Shown here in pieces: positions 27,486-39,143 of a DNA stretch of 64,000 bases. The DNA comes from Peterkaempfera bronchialis (GTDB taxonomy: Bacteria; Actinomycetota; Actinomycetes; Streptomycetales; Streptomycetaceae): NCBI RefSeq assembly GCF_003258605.2, contig NZ_CP031264.1:5022001-5086000 (forward strand). The letters run 5' to 3'. Numbering within the stretch: the first letter of the stretch is position 1; each line of letters starts with the position of its first letter. A model generated the notes under the pieces. The model saw nothing but the letters and a program-made list of their open reading frames with translations, had not been told where the DNA came from and did not search any database. The translations under genes were made by a program, and so were the position numbers.

Positions 27486-27497
27486 AAACACACGTTC
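27486..27497 (-). promoter_or_regulatory. LexA box upstream of lexA
   Basis: On the minus strand the sequence reads GAACGTGTGTTT within TCGAACGTGTGTTTGG, one mismatch from the actinobacterial/Gram-positive SOS box GAACN4GTTC. It is ~70 nt upstream of the lexA start codon. Confidence 0.75.
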
Positions 27498-27550
27498 GAG
27501 TGAATTTCCCGCGAGTCGGCTGACTTGATCAAGGTCTTGGGTGTATTGCC

Positions 27551-27562
27551 GAGCAAGTGTTC
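27551..27562 (+). promoter_or_regulatory. Second LexA-like box
   Basis: GAGCAAGTGTTC within CGAGCAAGTGTTCGA matches GAACN4GTTC at 7 of 8 fixed positions. It lies between lexA and nrdR, 65 bp from the first box, in a 506-nt gap that otherwise holds the NrdR boxes. Confidence 0.55.
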
Positions 27563-27765
27563 GACTCCCGAGTAGTCTAGTCGCCATCCCCGAACGCGGC
27601 AGCCCTCTGCCGCGACCGGTTCCGAGCCGCCGTCCGAGTGACCCTTTCGTGACGCTTCGCGGGTGCTCCGGAGGGTCCGCTTCCGCTCCTCGGCGCTGAC
27701 CAGCGCCGATTGCGCGGGGTGAGCCGAGGGCTACCGACACGCCGCCGAACGGCTTGCACCGGACC

Positions 27766-27810
27766 CCACATCTTGTGGCTAGAGTGATGCCCGCAGCCCA
27801 CAGGTTGTGG
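27766..27810 (+). promoter_or_regulatory. Tandem NrdR boxes upstream of nrdRJ
   Basis: Two near-palindromic 13-mers, CCACATCTTGTGG (27766-27778) and CCACAGGTTGTGG (27798-27810), have start-to-start spacing of 32 bp, about three helical turns, which is the arrangement known for NrdR operators. They lie ~115 nt upstream of nrdR, so the nrdR-nrdJ operon is probably autoregulated. Confidence 0.88.
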
Positions 27811-27923
27811 TCCCCCCGGGATCCGGCCGGCTGGGCGTCGCCTACACTTGTCGCTGCTCCCGGAGCCGTTCTCGCGCCCTCCGGGATCCCGGTGATGCCC
27901 GCTGACGAAGGAGGGAGCCTTCC

Positions 27924-28421
27924 ATGCACTGCCCCTTCTGCCGGCACTCCGACAGCCGTGTGGTCGACAGCCGCACCACCGATGACGGCACCGCCATCCG
28001 GCGGCGCCGCCAGTGCCCCGACTGCAACCGGCGCTTCACCACCGTGGAGACCGCCACCCTGATGGTGATCAAGCGCAGCGGCGTCACCGAGCCGTTCAGC
28101 CGCGACAAGGTCATCTCCGGGGTGCGCAAGGCGTGCCAGGGCCGCCCCGTCACCGAGGACGCCCTGGCGCTGCTCGGACAGCGGGTCGAGGAGTGCGTGC
28201 GCTCCAGCGGCAGCGCCGAGCTGTCCACCCACGACGTGGGACTGGCCATACTCGGCCCGCTGCAGGAGCTGGACGTCGTCGCCTACCTGAGGTTCGCCTC
28301 GGTGTACCGGGCGTACGACTCCCTTGAGGACTTCGAGGCCGCCATCGCCGAGTTGCGCGCCGAGCGGCCTCCCGTGGCGGAGGAGGGCACCGCTGTGCCC
28401 GCCCCCGCCCCCGCGCCCTGA
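27924..28421 (+). CDS. nrdR: Ribonucleotide reductase repressor NrdR
   Basis: Zinc-ribbon/ATP-cone repressor of ribonucleotide reductase genes, 165 residues. The N-terminus has paired cysteines HCPFC and QCPDC for zinc and the basic RRRRQ DNA-contacting stretch; the ATP-cone spans ~49-139 ([26 protein letters not shown]). The C-terminus is an Ala/Pro tail. The ATG at 27924 has AAGGAGGGAG upstream. It lies 99 nt before nrdJ, the gene it is expected to control through the boxes at 27766-27810. Confidence 0.96.
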   Translation: MHCPFCRHSDSRVVDSRTTDDGTAIRRRRQCPDCNRRFTTVETATLMVIKRSGVTEPFSRDKVISGVRKACQGRPVTEDALALLGQRVEECVRSSGSAELSTHDVGLAILGPLQELDVVAYLRFASVYRAYDSLEDFEAAIAELRAERPPVAEEGTAVPAPAPAP

Positions 28422-28520
28422 CAGCGGGGCGCCCCGGCCCCGCGCGGGCCCATGTGATGCAAGGAGCAGTGCCCCGGGAAGCTACGGGGCACTCAGGGCG
28501 TTTGCCCAGGAGGAGGAGAA

Positions 28521-31406
<2,886 letters not shown>

Positions 31407-31417
31407 TCCGCACCCAC

Positions 31418-31450
31418 GAGAGGGAGCCGGCCATCGGTCGGCTCCCTCTC
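31418..31450 (+). terminator. Terminator after nrdJ
   Basis: Arms 31418-31429 (GAGAGGGAGCCG) and 31439-31450 are perfectly complementary over 12 bp with a 9-nt loop, 11 nt after the nrdJ stop codon. Confidence 0.85.
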
Positions 31451-31609
31451 TGCCGTCCTCCGCCTGCCGTCCTCCTCCTGCCGCCCTTGCGGCCTACCGC
31501 TTGCGTGTGGCCTGTGTGTGCGGTGTGAGGGCTATGGACAGAAGCGGAGCGGGCCGGTACACCGGTAGCCGACGTTTCGTCACGCGGGGCGGGAGCCGGG
31601 GGGTTCGGC

Positions 31610-34600
31610 GTGGGACGCACGAAGAGGCTGGCCGCTGTGATGGCGGCCGTGCTGGCGATGGTGACCGGTGGTGCGGTGGGGGCCGGGCAGGGCGCGGCGG
31701 CGGCCGACACGGCCGAGACGGCGGTGCTGGGCGGTACGGCCCCCGGGGCGCAGCAGGACACCGGCGACGCCAACTACATGAACGCGACCCGCTATGTCAC
31801 CGGGGCCGCAGGCGGCACCGTGACCAGCATGAGCGTGTACGTCGGCGCGGTGAGCCCCGCGCCGAACAACCAGTTCCAGGTCGCGGTCTACGGCGACAAC
31901 GCCAACGCCCCGGGATCGCTCATCGCCAAGAGCGCCACCGGCACACTCACCGCCAACCGCTGGAACACCGTGGCGCTCTCCGCGCCGCTGCGCGCCAACA
32001 CCGCGTACTGGCTGGCGTACAACACCAATGCGACCGGCTCGTCCACCAACAACCTCACCTATGGCAGCGGTGGCCGCAGTGCCTACGGCGTCGGCGGGAC
32101 GGCCTTCGGCTCCTGGCCGAGCAGCTTCGGCACGGCGGCGTACCAGTCGGTGTCCTTCGCCATCCACGCCACCTACACCGTGGACACCGCCCCGCCCGCC
32201 GACCCGGGGCCGGGGTCGGGCAGCGGGGGGCCGGTGCTGGTGATCGCCAGCGCGGCCAACGCCTACTCGCGCTACTACGCGGAGATCCTCACCGCCGAGG
32301 GCGTCCCGTACTTCAAGGTGCTGGACATCTCGCAGGTGACCGCCTCGACCCTGGCCGGGTATGACGTCGCCATCCTCGGTGAGATGCCGCTGACCTCGGC
32401 GCAGTCCGCCATGCTCGGCGACTGGACCACCGGCGGCGGCAGGCTGATCGCGATGCGGCCCGACAAGAAGCTGGCCCCGCTGCTGGGGCTCAGCGACTCC
32501 GGCGCGGTGCGCTCCGACGCCTATCTGAAGATCAATACCGCTTCGGGGCCGGGCGCGGGCATCACCGCCGACACCATGCAGTACCACGGCGCGGCCGACC
32601 GCTATGCGCTGAACGGCGCGACCGCCGTGGCGACCCTCTACAGCGACGCCACCACGGCGACCTCCGACCCGGCGGTGACGCTGCGCGCCGTCGGCTCCTC
32701 GGGCGGGCAGGCGGCGGCGTTCACCTACGACCTGGCCAAGTCGGTGGTGCAGACCCGGCAGGGCAACATCGCCTGGGCCGGTCAGCAGCGCGACTCCACC
32801 GACGCCTACGAGGCCAGCGAGATGTTCTTCGGCACCGGGGGCGACCCCGACTGGAACAACCTCGACAAGGCCATCATCCCGATCGCCGACGAGCAGCAGC
32901 GGCTGCTGGTCAACCTGATCACGCAGCTGGACCGGTCGAGGAAGCCGCTGCCGCGCTTCTGGTACTTCCCGCGCGACGCCAAGGCCGTGGTCATCATGAC
33001 CGGTGACGACCACGGCGTCGGCGGCACGGCCGGCCGCTGGGACGGCTATGTCGCGCAGAGCCCGCCCGGCTGCGATGTGGCCGCCTGGGAGTGCATCCGG
33101 GGGTCGTCGTACCTCTACACCGGCGGCCCGATGACCGCCGACCAGGCCAAGGCGTACTCCGACCAGGGCTTCGAGGTGGGGGTGCATATCACCACCGACT
33201 GCCGGCCCTGGGGCAGCGCGGGCCTGGCCGGCGTGTACCAGAGCCAGCTGGGCCCCTGGAAGGCCAAGTACGCCAACCTGCCGACCCCGTCCAGCAGCCG
33301 CACCCACTGCGTGGAGTGGGACGACTGGGCCACCCAGCCCAAGGTGAAGAACGCCAATGGCATCCGGCTGGACGCGGACTACTACTACTATCCGGCGTCC
33401 TTCACCAAGAACCGCCCCGGGTTCTTCAATGGCACCGGTGAGATCATGCGCTTTGCCGACCAGGACGGCAGCATCATCGACACCTACCAGGCCACCACGC
33501 AGATGACCGACGAGTCGGGCCAGACCTACCCGTACACCGTCGACACGCTGCTGGACGCCGCCTACGGTTCCCGGGGCTACTACGCGGCGCTCACCGCGAA
33601 CATCCACACCGACTACGCGGCCTCCGCCGCCTCCGACGCCATCGTCGCGGCGGCCAAGGCGCGCGGCGTACCGGTGGTCTCCGGCCGCCAGATGCTCACC
33701 TGGCTGGACACCCGCAACAACTCGACCTTCACCGACCTGGCCTGGCAGGGCAACAAGCTGACCTTCGCCGTGGCGGGCGGCGCCAATGGGCTGCGCGGCA
33801 TGGTGCCGGTCTCCTCCACCGGCGGCAGCCTGGCCGGGATCAGCTACGGCGGCAGCGGCATCCCCTACCGCATCGAGACGGTCAAGGGCGTGCCGTACGC
33901 CTTCTTCGACGCCAAGGTCGGCTCCTACATGGCGACCTACGGCCAGGACACCACCCCGCCGACGGTGACCGCCACGGTGCCGGCCGACGGCGCCCAGGAC
34001 GTGGCGCTGACCAGTGCCGTCCGGGTCGGCTTCAGCGAGCCGGTCGACCCCGCCACCGTCACCGGCGCCAATGTCGCCCTGCGCAGCGCGGCGGGGACCT
34101 CGGTGCCCGCCACGGTCACCCTGGACAGCGCCGCCAACGCGGCGGTGCTCACCCCCTCCCAGCAACTGGCGGCCAACACCGCCTACACCCTGACGGTCCA
34201 GCAGATCAAGGACACCGCGGGGAACGTCCTGGCCGCGCCCTACCGCTCCACCTTCACCACCGGCGGGGTGCCCTTGCAGACCCTGGGCAACACCCAGCCG
34301 GGCAGCCTGCTGGACGACGGCAATGCCAACCATATGAACGGCAGCCGGATCACCACCGGCTCGGCTGCGGCGGCCCTCAAGTCGATGTCGGTCTATGTCG
34401 GCAGCGTCAGCGCCGCGCCCAACGACAAGTACCAGCTGGCGGTCTACACCGACAGCGGCGGGTCGCCCGGCACCCTGGTCGCCGCGACCGCCACCGGTAC
34501 CCTCACCGCCAACTCCTGGAACACCCTGCCGATCACCGCCACGCTCAGCCCCGGCACCGGCTACTGGCTGATGTACAACACCAATGGCACCGACGGCCTC

Positions 34601-34741
34601 TCCAACAACATGCGCTACAGCGCGGGCAGCACCGGCCAGGGCGCCTACAGCGCAGGCGGAGTGCCCTTCGGCAGTTGGCCGTCCAGCTTCGGCACCTCCG
34701 TGAAGGACCCGGTGGCCTACTCCCTCTACGCCTCCTACTGA
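31610..34741 (+). CDS. Large secreted protein: ThuA-like, polysaccharide-deacetylase-like and Ig-like domains between duplicated end domains
   Basis: Exported protein of 1043 residues with a Sec-type signal (MGRTKRLAAVMAAVLAMV, Ala-rich cleavage region near 35). Order of domains: a ~145-residue domain (GDANYMN, SMSVYVGAV, FGSWPSSFGT); a Gly/Pro linker; a Rossmann/ThuA-like stretch (VLVIASAANAYS, GYDVAILGEMPL, GGGRLIAMRPD); a region resembling polysaccharide deacetylase (AVVIMTGDDHGVGG, FEVGVHITTDC, GIRLDADYYYYP); an SbsA-type Ig-like domain (VTATVPADGAQDV, FSEPVDP); and at the C-terminus a second copy of the first domain (GNANHMN, SMSVYVGSV, FGSWPSSFGT). The end domains are probably carbohydrate- or surface-binding. 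The TGDDH motif fits a CE4 metal site only loosely. Start is a GTG with a weak purine run. Confidence 0.75.
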   Translation: MGRTKRLAAVMAAVLAMVTGGAVGAGQGAAAADTAETAVLGGTAPGAQQDTGDANYMNATRYVTGAAGGTVTSMSVYVGAVSPAPNNQFQVAVYGDNANAPGSLIAKSATGTLTANRWNTVALSAPLRANTAYWLAYNTNATGSSTNNLTYGSGGRSAYGVGGTAFGSWPSSFGTAAYQSVSFAIHATYTVDTAPPADPGPGSGSGGPVLVIASAANAYSRYYAEILTAEGVPYFKVLDISQVTASTLAGYDVAILGEMPLTSAQSAMLGDWTTGGGRLIAMRPDKKLAPLLGLSDSGAVRSDAYLKINTASGPGAGITADTMQYHGAADRYALNGATAVATLYSDATTATSDPAVTLRAVGSSGGQAAAFTYDLAKSVVQTRQGNIAWAGQQRDSTDAYEASEMFFGTGGDPDWNNLDKAIIPIADEQQRLLVNLITQLDRSRKPLPRFWYFPRDAKAVVIMTGDDHGVGGTAGRWDGYVAQSPPGCDVAAWECIRGSSYLYTGGPMTADQAKAYSDQGFEVGVHITTDCRPWGSAGLAGVYQSQLGPWKAKYANLPTPSSSRTHCVEWDDWATQPKVKNANGIRLDADYYYYPASFTKNRPGFFNGTGEIMRFADQDGSIIDTYQATTQMTDESGQTYPYTVDTLLDAAYGSRGYYAALTANIHTDYAASAASDAIVAAAKARGVPVVSGRQMLTWLDTRNNSTFTDLAWQGNKLTFAVAGGANGLRGMVPVSSTGGSLAGISYGGSGIPYRIETVKGVPYAFFDAKVGSYMATYGQDTTPPTVTATVPADGAQDVALTSAVRVGFSEPVDPATVTGANVALRSAAGTSVPATVTLDSAANAAVLTPSQQLAANTAYTLTVQQIKDTAGNVLAAPYRSTFTTGGVPLQTLGNTQPGSLLDDGNANHMNGSRITTGSAAAALKSMSVYVGSVSAAPNDKYQLAVYTDSGGSPGTLVAATATGTLTANSWNTLPITATLSPGTGYWLMYNTNGTDGLSNNMRYSAGSTGQGAYSAGGVPFGSWPSSFGTSVKDPVAYSLYASY

Positions 34742-34869
34742 CGCCCCCGTCCCCCGACGGCGGTCAGGGCGCCGACCAGGGTGGCGGCGAGCTGCTGGGC
34801 GCCGTCCGGGTCGAGGTCGCCGTCGGGGCGGAGCGGAGTGGCCATGGCGACGGCGATGCGGCCGAAGGG
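34735..34869 (-). pseudogene. 5' fragment of a dapA (dihydrodipicolinate synthase) gene
   Basis: The minus-strand frame ending at a TAG at 34735 encodes PFGRIAVAMATPLRPDG followed by a DLDPDGAQQLAATLV-like stretch, closely matching the N-terminus of Streptomyces DapA (PFGR..TAM.TPF..DG.LDLDGAQ.LA.HLV). Similarity stops after ~32 residues; the catalytic TTGES region and the rest are absent, and there is no start codon in the normal place. It overlaps the end of the secreted-protein gene by 7 nt and lies downstream of the MFS gene terminator. It is too short for DapA activity and is read as a relic. Confidence 0.65.
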
Positions 34870-34878
34870 ACGGCGGGC

Positions 34879-34915
34879 GGCCGGGGGCGGAGGTCCGCTG
34901 CTGCCGCCCCCGGCC
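34879..34915 (-). terminator. Terminator after the MFS gene
   Basis: Arms GGCCGGGGGCGG (34879-34890) and CCGCCCCCGGCC (34904-34915) pair perfectly over 12 bp with a 13-nt loop, starting 8 nt past the MFS stop codon. Confidence 0.8.
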
Positions 34916-34922
34916 GGACCGC

Positions 34923-36464
34923 TCAGTGCAGGGCGCCGGCCACGGGCTCCGACGGCAGGGGTGATCCCTTGGGCTTGATCACCACGAGCGCCGTCACCAG
35001 CGCCACCACCGCCAGGGAGGCTCCGACCACGAACGCCTGCGACATGCCGTGCGCCAGCACCTCATTGCCCCAGCTGCCGGGCATCTGCTGGGTCTGGGCG
35101 AACTCGGCCTTCTGCGCCGGGGAGGCATGTGCCATGAAGGACGGCAGCTGGATCTTGAACTCCTCCTTTGCCGCAGTGCCGAAGACCGTGGTCAGGATGG
35201 ACAGGCCCAGCGCACCGCCGATCTGCTGGGTCGCATTGAGCAGACCGGAGGCAGCTCCGGTCTCCCGTGCGGAGACCCCGGAGACGGCTATCAGCATCAT
35301 CGGGACGAAGATGCAGCCCATGCCCGCGCCGAAGATCATGGTGGGGCCGAGCACACCCTCCGGATAGCCGCTGCTCGCGGTGGTCCGGGTCAGCCAGAGC
35401 AGCCCGGCCGTGACCAGCAGCGCGCCGCCCGCCATAAAGGGCTTGGGGCCGGTCCTCGCCTGGAAGCGGGAGGAGATCTGCGCCGCCACGATGATGCAGG
35501 CACTGATCGGCAGGAACGCCACGCCCGCCTTGAGCGGGCTGTATCCCAGCGTCCGCTGGACGAAGAGGGTGACATAGAAGAAGATCCCGAACATCGCCGC
35601 CGACAGGCAGAGCATCATCACATAGCTGCCGCTGCGGTTGCGGTCGGCGAACATCCGCAGCGGGGTGATGGGCTGCGCGGTGCGCCGCTCGGTGACCACG
35701 AAGAGGGCCAGCAGCACGGCGGCGGCCAGGAAGGCGGTCACCGACCAGGTGTCGCTCCAGCCGTCCGAGGCGGCCCGGATGAAGCCGTAGACCAGGGAGA
35801 CCAGGCCCAGCGTGGAGGTCAGCGCACCGGTCAGGTCGAAGCGGCCGGGGTGGCGCTCGGACTCATTGATGTACAGCGGTGCGGCCAGCGCGATGGCGAC
35901 GGCGATCGGGACGTTGACGAACAGCACCCAGCGCCAGTTGAGGTACTCGGTGAGCAGACCACCGGCCAGCAGGCCGATGGCGGCGCCGGAACCAGCGACG
36001 GCGGAGAAGACGCCGAAGGCGCGGTTGCGCTCGGGACCCTCCTTGAAGTTGGTCGCGATCAGCGCAAAGGCGGTGGGGGAGCAGATGGCGCCGCCCATGC
36101 CCTGGAGCGCTCGGGCGATCAGCAGCATGGTGGAGTCCTGCGCGAACCCGCCGAGCAGCGAGGCGAAGCCGAAGAGCAGCACACCGGCCACGAAGACCCG
36201 GCGGCGGCCCAGGATGTCGCCGATCCGGCCGCCCAGCAGCAGCAGGCCGCCGAAGGTCAGGGTGTAGGCGTTGATGACCCAGGAGAGGTCGGTGGTGGTG
36301 AAGTGCAGCGCGTCCTGGATGTGCGGCAGTGCGATGTTCACGATCGTCGCGTCGAGCACCACCATGAGCTGGGTGGCGGCGATGACCGTGAGGGTGAGCC
36401 CCGGGCGCTGGCCCTTCCGGGCCTGGGATGGGGAGTGCTTGGTAAGGATGTCCGAGACAGCCAC
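34923..36464 (-). CDS. DHA2-family MFS multidrug efflux transporter
   Basis: Proton-coupled drug exporter of the 14-helix DHA2 (EmrB/QacA) family, 513 residues. Motif A-like GGRIGDILGRRRVFV, the DHA2 start TQLMVVLDATIVNIALPHIQ and motif C-like GLLAGGLLTEYLNWRWVLFVN (partial) are visible, with about 14 hydrophobic segments. I chose the GTG at 36464 (VAVSDILTKH) because CAGGGGGC lies just upstream; a longer frame reaches 36563 but its extra residues are non-conserved. No TetR or MarR regulator is adjacent, and no substrate can be named. Confidence 0.88.
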   Translation of the reverse strand: MAVSDILTKHSPSQARKGQRPGLTLTVIAATQLMVVLDATIVNIALPHIQDALHFTTTDLSWVINAYTLTFGGLLLLGGRIGDILGRRRVFVAGVLLFGFASLLGGFAQDSTMLLIARALQGMGGAICSPTAFALIATNFKEGPERNRAFGVFSAVAGSGAAIGLLAGGLLTEYLNWRWVLFVNVPIAVAIALAAPLYINESERHPGRFDLTGALTSTLGLVSLVYGFIRAASDGWSDTWSVTAFLAAAVLLALFVVTERRTAQPITPLRMFADRNRSGSYVMMLCLSAAMFGIFFYVTLFVQRTLGYSPLKAGVAFLPISACIIVAAQISSRFQARTGPKPFMAGGALLVTAGLLWLTRTTASSGYPEGVLGPTMIFGAGMGCIFVPMMLIAVSGVSARETGAASGLLNATQQIGGALGLSILTTVFGTAAKEEFKIQLPSFMAHASPAQKAEFAQTQQMPGSWGNEVLAHGMSQAFVVGASLAVVALVTALVVIKPKGSPLPSEPVAGALH

Positions 36465-36663
36465 AATATGCCCCCTGTTGGCTCTGTCCGTCAGACGGTG
36501 GATGGTGGTGGAGGGAACCGGAACAAGAACTGGTGCTCGATGCGCTGGAGTCCAGCCTGCCATCCGCCACTGACATTCCCGACGCTGGGGCGGCCCGCGA
36601 GGAGTTCCGGCAGCTGAGGGACCGCGTGCGCGCCGCCGCGCCCGACCGGCGTAATCTGGGGAA

Positions 36664-37347
36664 GTGCCGTATGAACCCCCGACCCACAGCGTGGAGCGCT
36701 CGCTCCGCTACGCGGGCGCGACGGTGGTGGCCGGCGTCGACGAGGTGGGGCGCGGCGCCTGGGCGGGACCGGTCACGGTGTGCGCCGCCGTCACCGGGCT
36801 GCGCCGCCCGCCCGAGGGCCTGACCGACTCCAAGCTGCTCACCCCGCGCCGCCGCGCGGAGCTGTGCGCCGTACTGGCCGACTGGGTCACCGCCCACGCG
36901 CTGGGCCACGCCTCCGCCGAGGAGTGCGACGAGTTGGGCATGACGGCGGCGCTCCGGCTGGCGGCCGTCCGCGCCCTGGAGGCGCTTCCGGTACGCCCCG
37001 ACGCGGTGATCCTGGACGGCAAGCACAACTACCTGGGCGGCCCGTGGCGGGTGCGCACGGTGATCAAGGGCGACCAGAAGTGTGTGCCGGTGGCCGCCGC
37101 CTCGGTGCTGGCCAAGGTGCAGCGGGACGGTTTCATGGCGCAGCTCGGGGCGGACCACCCGGCGTACGCCTTCGCGGACAACGCCGGCTACCCCTCACCG
37201 GTGCACCGGGCGGCGCTGGCCGAGTTCGGCCCCAGCCCGTACCACCGGCTCTCCTGGGCCTACCTGGACGATCTGCCCGCCTGGCGCCACCTCAAGAAGG
37301 TCCGGCTCCCGGGACCGGCCACCGAGCAGCTGACGCTGGAGATCTGA
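36664..37347 (+). CDS. rnhB: Ribonuclease HII
   Basis: Endonuclease that removes ribonucleotides embedded in DNA and RNA primers. The 227-residue protein has the signature [14 protein letters not shown] (first catalytic Asp and Glu), [18 protein letters not shown] (third acidic residue) and [13 protein letters not shown]. The start is the GTG at 36664 (VPYEPPTHS) with GGGGAA ahead. In S. coelicolor the same gene lies between nrdJ and the recQ-like gene. Confidence 0.95.
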   Translation: MPYEPPTHSVERSLRYAGATVVAGVDEVGRGAWAGPVTVCAAVTGLRRPPEGLTDSKLLTPRRRAELCAVLADWVTAHALGHASAEECDELGMTAALRLAAVRALEALPVRPDAVILDGKHNYLGGPWRVRTVIKGDQKCVPVAAASVLAKVQRDGFMAQLGADHPAYAFADNAGYPSPVHRAALAEFGPSPYHRLSWAYLDDLPAWRHLKKVRLPGPATEQLTLEI

Positions 37348-37473
37348 CGCCCCATGAGCCCGGTCCGGGGGGCGGCGGCACTGCCGGATGCCCGCCGTAC
37401 CACCACCGCCGGAACCGTCAAAGGGGAGGGGGCACTGCTGCGCGTCGTACAGGCATTTGATAGACATCGCGGT

Positions 37474-38148
37474 ATGCCTGTCTTCCCCGAGGAGCCGGAG
37501 ATTCACGAGAGCATCCCGGGCCCCGGCGTTCCCTTCCCCCGCGAGTCGGACGCAGTAGCCCCCCGTACGCCCGCAGCGGCTGTCGCCGCCGAGGCGTCCC
37601 CCACCCGCCCGGTTCCGGCCCCCGCGCCGGTTCCCCGACCTGCCCCGCCCCGTCCCGCGCCGTCGCGCGGCGATCGGCCGGGCCCGCGTACCGCCCGCAT
37701 TCCCAAGCCCGGACCGGCCGCGCGGCGCGCAGCCGCGCCGTCGGCGCCGGAGATCCAGCTGGTGTCCGCCACCGCGCAGACCGCGCTGGAGCGCGCCGAC
37801 GAGACCGTGGACCTGCTGCTGGAGTCCGGCCGCGCGCCGGGCGACGTGCTGGTCCTCACCACCGGTGACGCCCACCCCTGGCAGCAGCATGAGACGTCGT
37901 TCGGCGAGGAGCACTACTGGGCGCAGTTGGAGGAAGGCGGCGACGTCTTCTACGCCGACGCCCTGACCGCCCGTCCGACCGGTCGCGAGATCGTGGTGCT
38001 CGCCGTCAACGGCGCCACCGAGTCCGCAGCGAAGGCCCTGGCGGGCGCGCTGGACCGGGCTCGGTCGCTGCTGGTGGTCTGCGGTGACACCGAGCAGCTG
38101 AGCGCCCTGCTGGACGGTGTCCGGCAGCCCGCGCCCGCGCACGCCTGA
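37474..38148 (+). CDS. Conserved actinobacterial protein, unknown function
   Basis: Protein of 224 residues from the ATG at 37474. The first ~90 residues are Pro/Ala/Arg-rich and probably disordered; the C-terminal ~120 residues form a compact alpha/beta domain (SATAQTALERADETVDLLLE, VLVLTTGDAHPWQQHE, REIVVLAVNG, RARSLLVVCGD). The last segments recall the C-terminal part of SF1 helicases (alternating hydrophobic strands and RAR...LVVCGD), but no nucleotide-binding motif is present. It follows rnhB by 126 nt on the same strand. I do not recognise a named family. Confidence 0.65.
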   Translation: MPVFPEEPEIHESIPGPGVPFPRESDAVAPRTPAAAVAAEASPTRPVPAPAPVPRPAPPRPAPSRGDRPGPRTARIPKPGPAARRAAAPSAPEIQLVSATAQTALERADETVDLLLESGRAPGDVLVLTTGDAHPWQQHETSFGEEHYWAQLEEGGDVFYADALTARPTGREIVVLAVNGATESAAKALAGALDRARSLLVVCGDTEQLSALLDGVRQPAPAHA

Positions 38149-38298
38149 GGCCCGCCGCACGGCGCATCGGAGAAGCGGACGCCCCGGCCGCCCCTTGCGG
38201 CCGGGCCCGTCGGCGTGCCGGTGCGCCCTGCAGCGCGCGCCGTCCAGCGTGCGCCGTGCAGGGTGCGTCGTGTGGCGGCCTCGGCGGGCCGGGATGGC

Positions 38299-38907
38299 TC
38301 AGCGGGCGGCGGTACGGCGCACCGGCTCGACCGGTCCGCCCGCCCAGCCCGGATCGCCGTCGCGGCCCGCAAGCGCGGTCACGGCGGGTGGCTCACCGTC
38401 CGCCCAGGAACCGGCGTGCGGGGTGCGGCCGTGGCGGCCGTCGCCCAGCACCTGCCAACCCTGCGGGGTCAGCGTGACATAGGCGCCGCAGCGCAGGCCG
38501 TGCAGTCCGGCGGCATCGCGCAGGCCCCACATCCAGGCGCCGTCCCGCGCGGTCCACCCGGAGCCGCCGTCGCGGCAGAGCAGCAGCACGGCGGTCCGCG
38601 ACGGGGTGGCCCGGCGCAGGTCGTGCGGCACGATGCGGCGCAGGTGCGCCAGGATCGCGTTGCGGTGCTGCCAGCCGTCGGTGCTGCTGGGCCGGGGGGT
38701 GAAGGACGCCGAGCCGACCAGGCGGTGCAGCGGGTCGAGGACCGCGACCACGGCCGTCCCCGGTGAGGGCAGGTGCCGCTGGTGCAGGTCGGCGACAAAG
38801 GTACGGGGGTCCCGCAGCAGCGGGACGCCCAAGGCCGCCCACTCCTCAAGGTCCAGCGTGCGGTTCATCGCGGAGGTGGTGAGGCCGTGGTCGATGCTGT
38901 TGATCAC
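38299..38907 (-). CDS. Conserved protein of unknown function
   Basis: Protein of 202 residues. The GTG at 38907 (VINSIDHGLTT) has a strong AAGGAGG Shine-Dalgarno, so I rejected the longer frame to 39000. The sequence is soluble, with AVVAVLDPLHRLVGSASF and RTAVLLLCRDGGSG strands that look like a small alpha/beta domain, and a tract GAYVTLTPQGWQVLGDGRHG. There are no transmembrane helices or catalytic signatures I can name. It is a single gene between the 37474 gene (convergent) and recQ. Confidence 0.65.
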   Translation of the reverse strand: MINSIDHGLTTSAMNRTLDLEEWAALGVPLLRDPRTFVADLHQRHLPSPGTAVVAVLDPLHRLVGSASFTPRPSSTDGWQHRNAILAHLRRIVPHDLRRATPSRTAVLLLCRDGGSGWTARDGAWMWGLRDAAGLHGLRCGAYVTLTPQGWQVLGDGRHGRTPHAGSWADGEPPAVTALAGRDGDPGWAGGPVEPVRRTAAR

Positions 38908-39143
38908 GTTCCTCCTTCCGCGTGCCCTCGCCGTCCGTGGGCGCGTGCGCGCACGCCGAGAGCCGGGCCGGTGAGGCCGGGATCGGGGGGCGCACACCAA
39001 TTCTCACGCCCCACCGGTACAGGCGGCAACGATGCGTTGGCGGCTGCCGCCCGTTAGTCCTCGATCTGCCGGATATATTCCGTCACCAGCCCGCCGTCGA
39101 CCTGCCGCCGACCCGTCGCCGTGCCCACCCCGCCGGGCTCCGG

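Noticed and set aside
28422-28520. Cobalamin riboswitch before nrdJ
   Set aside because: The gap is only 99 nt and shows no B12-box pattern; the known riboswitch in Streptomyces precedes the class I genes.
31580-34333. A 917-codon minus-strand frame opposite the secreted protein
   Set aside because: It is a mirror of a real coding frame with low-complexity Gly/Val/Arg translation and no Shine-Dalgarno.
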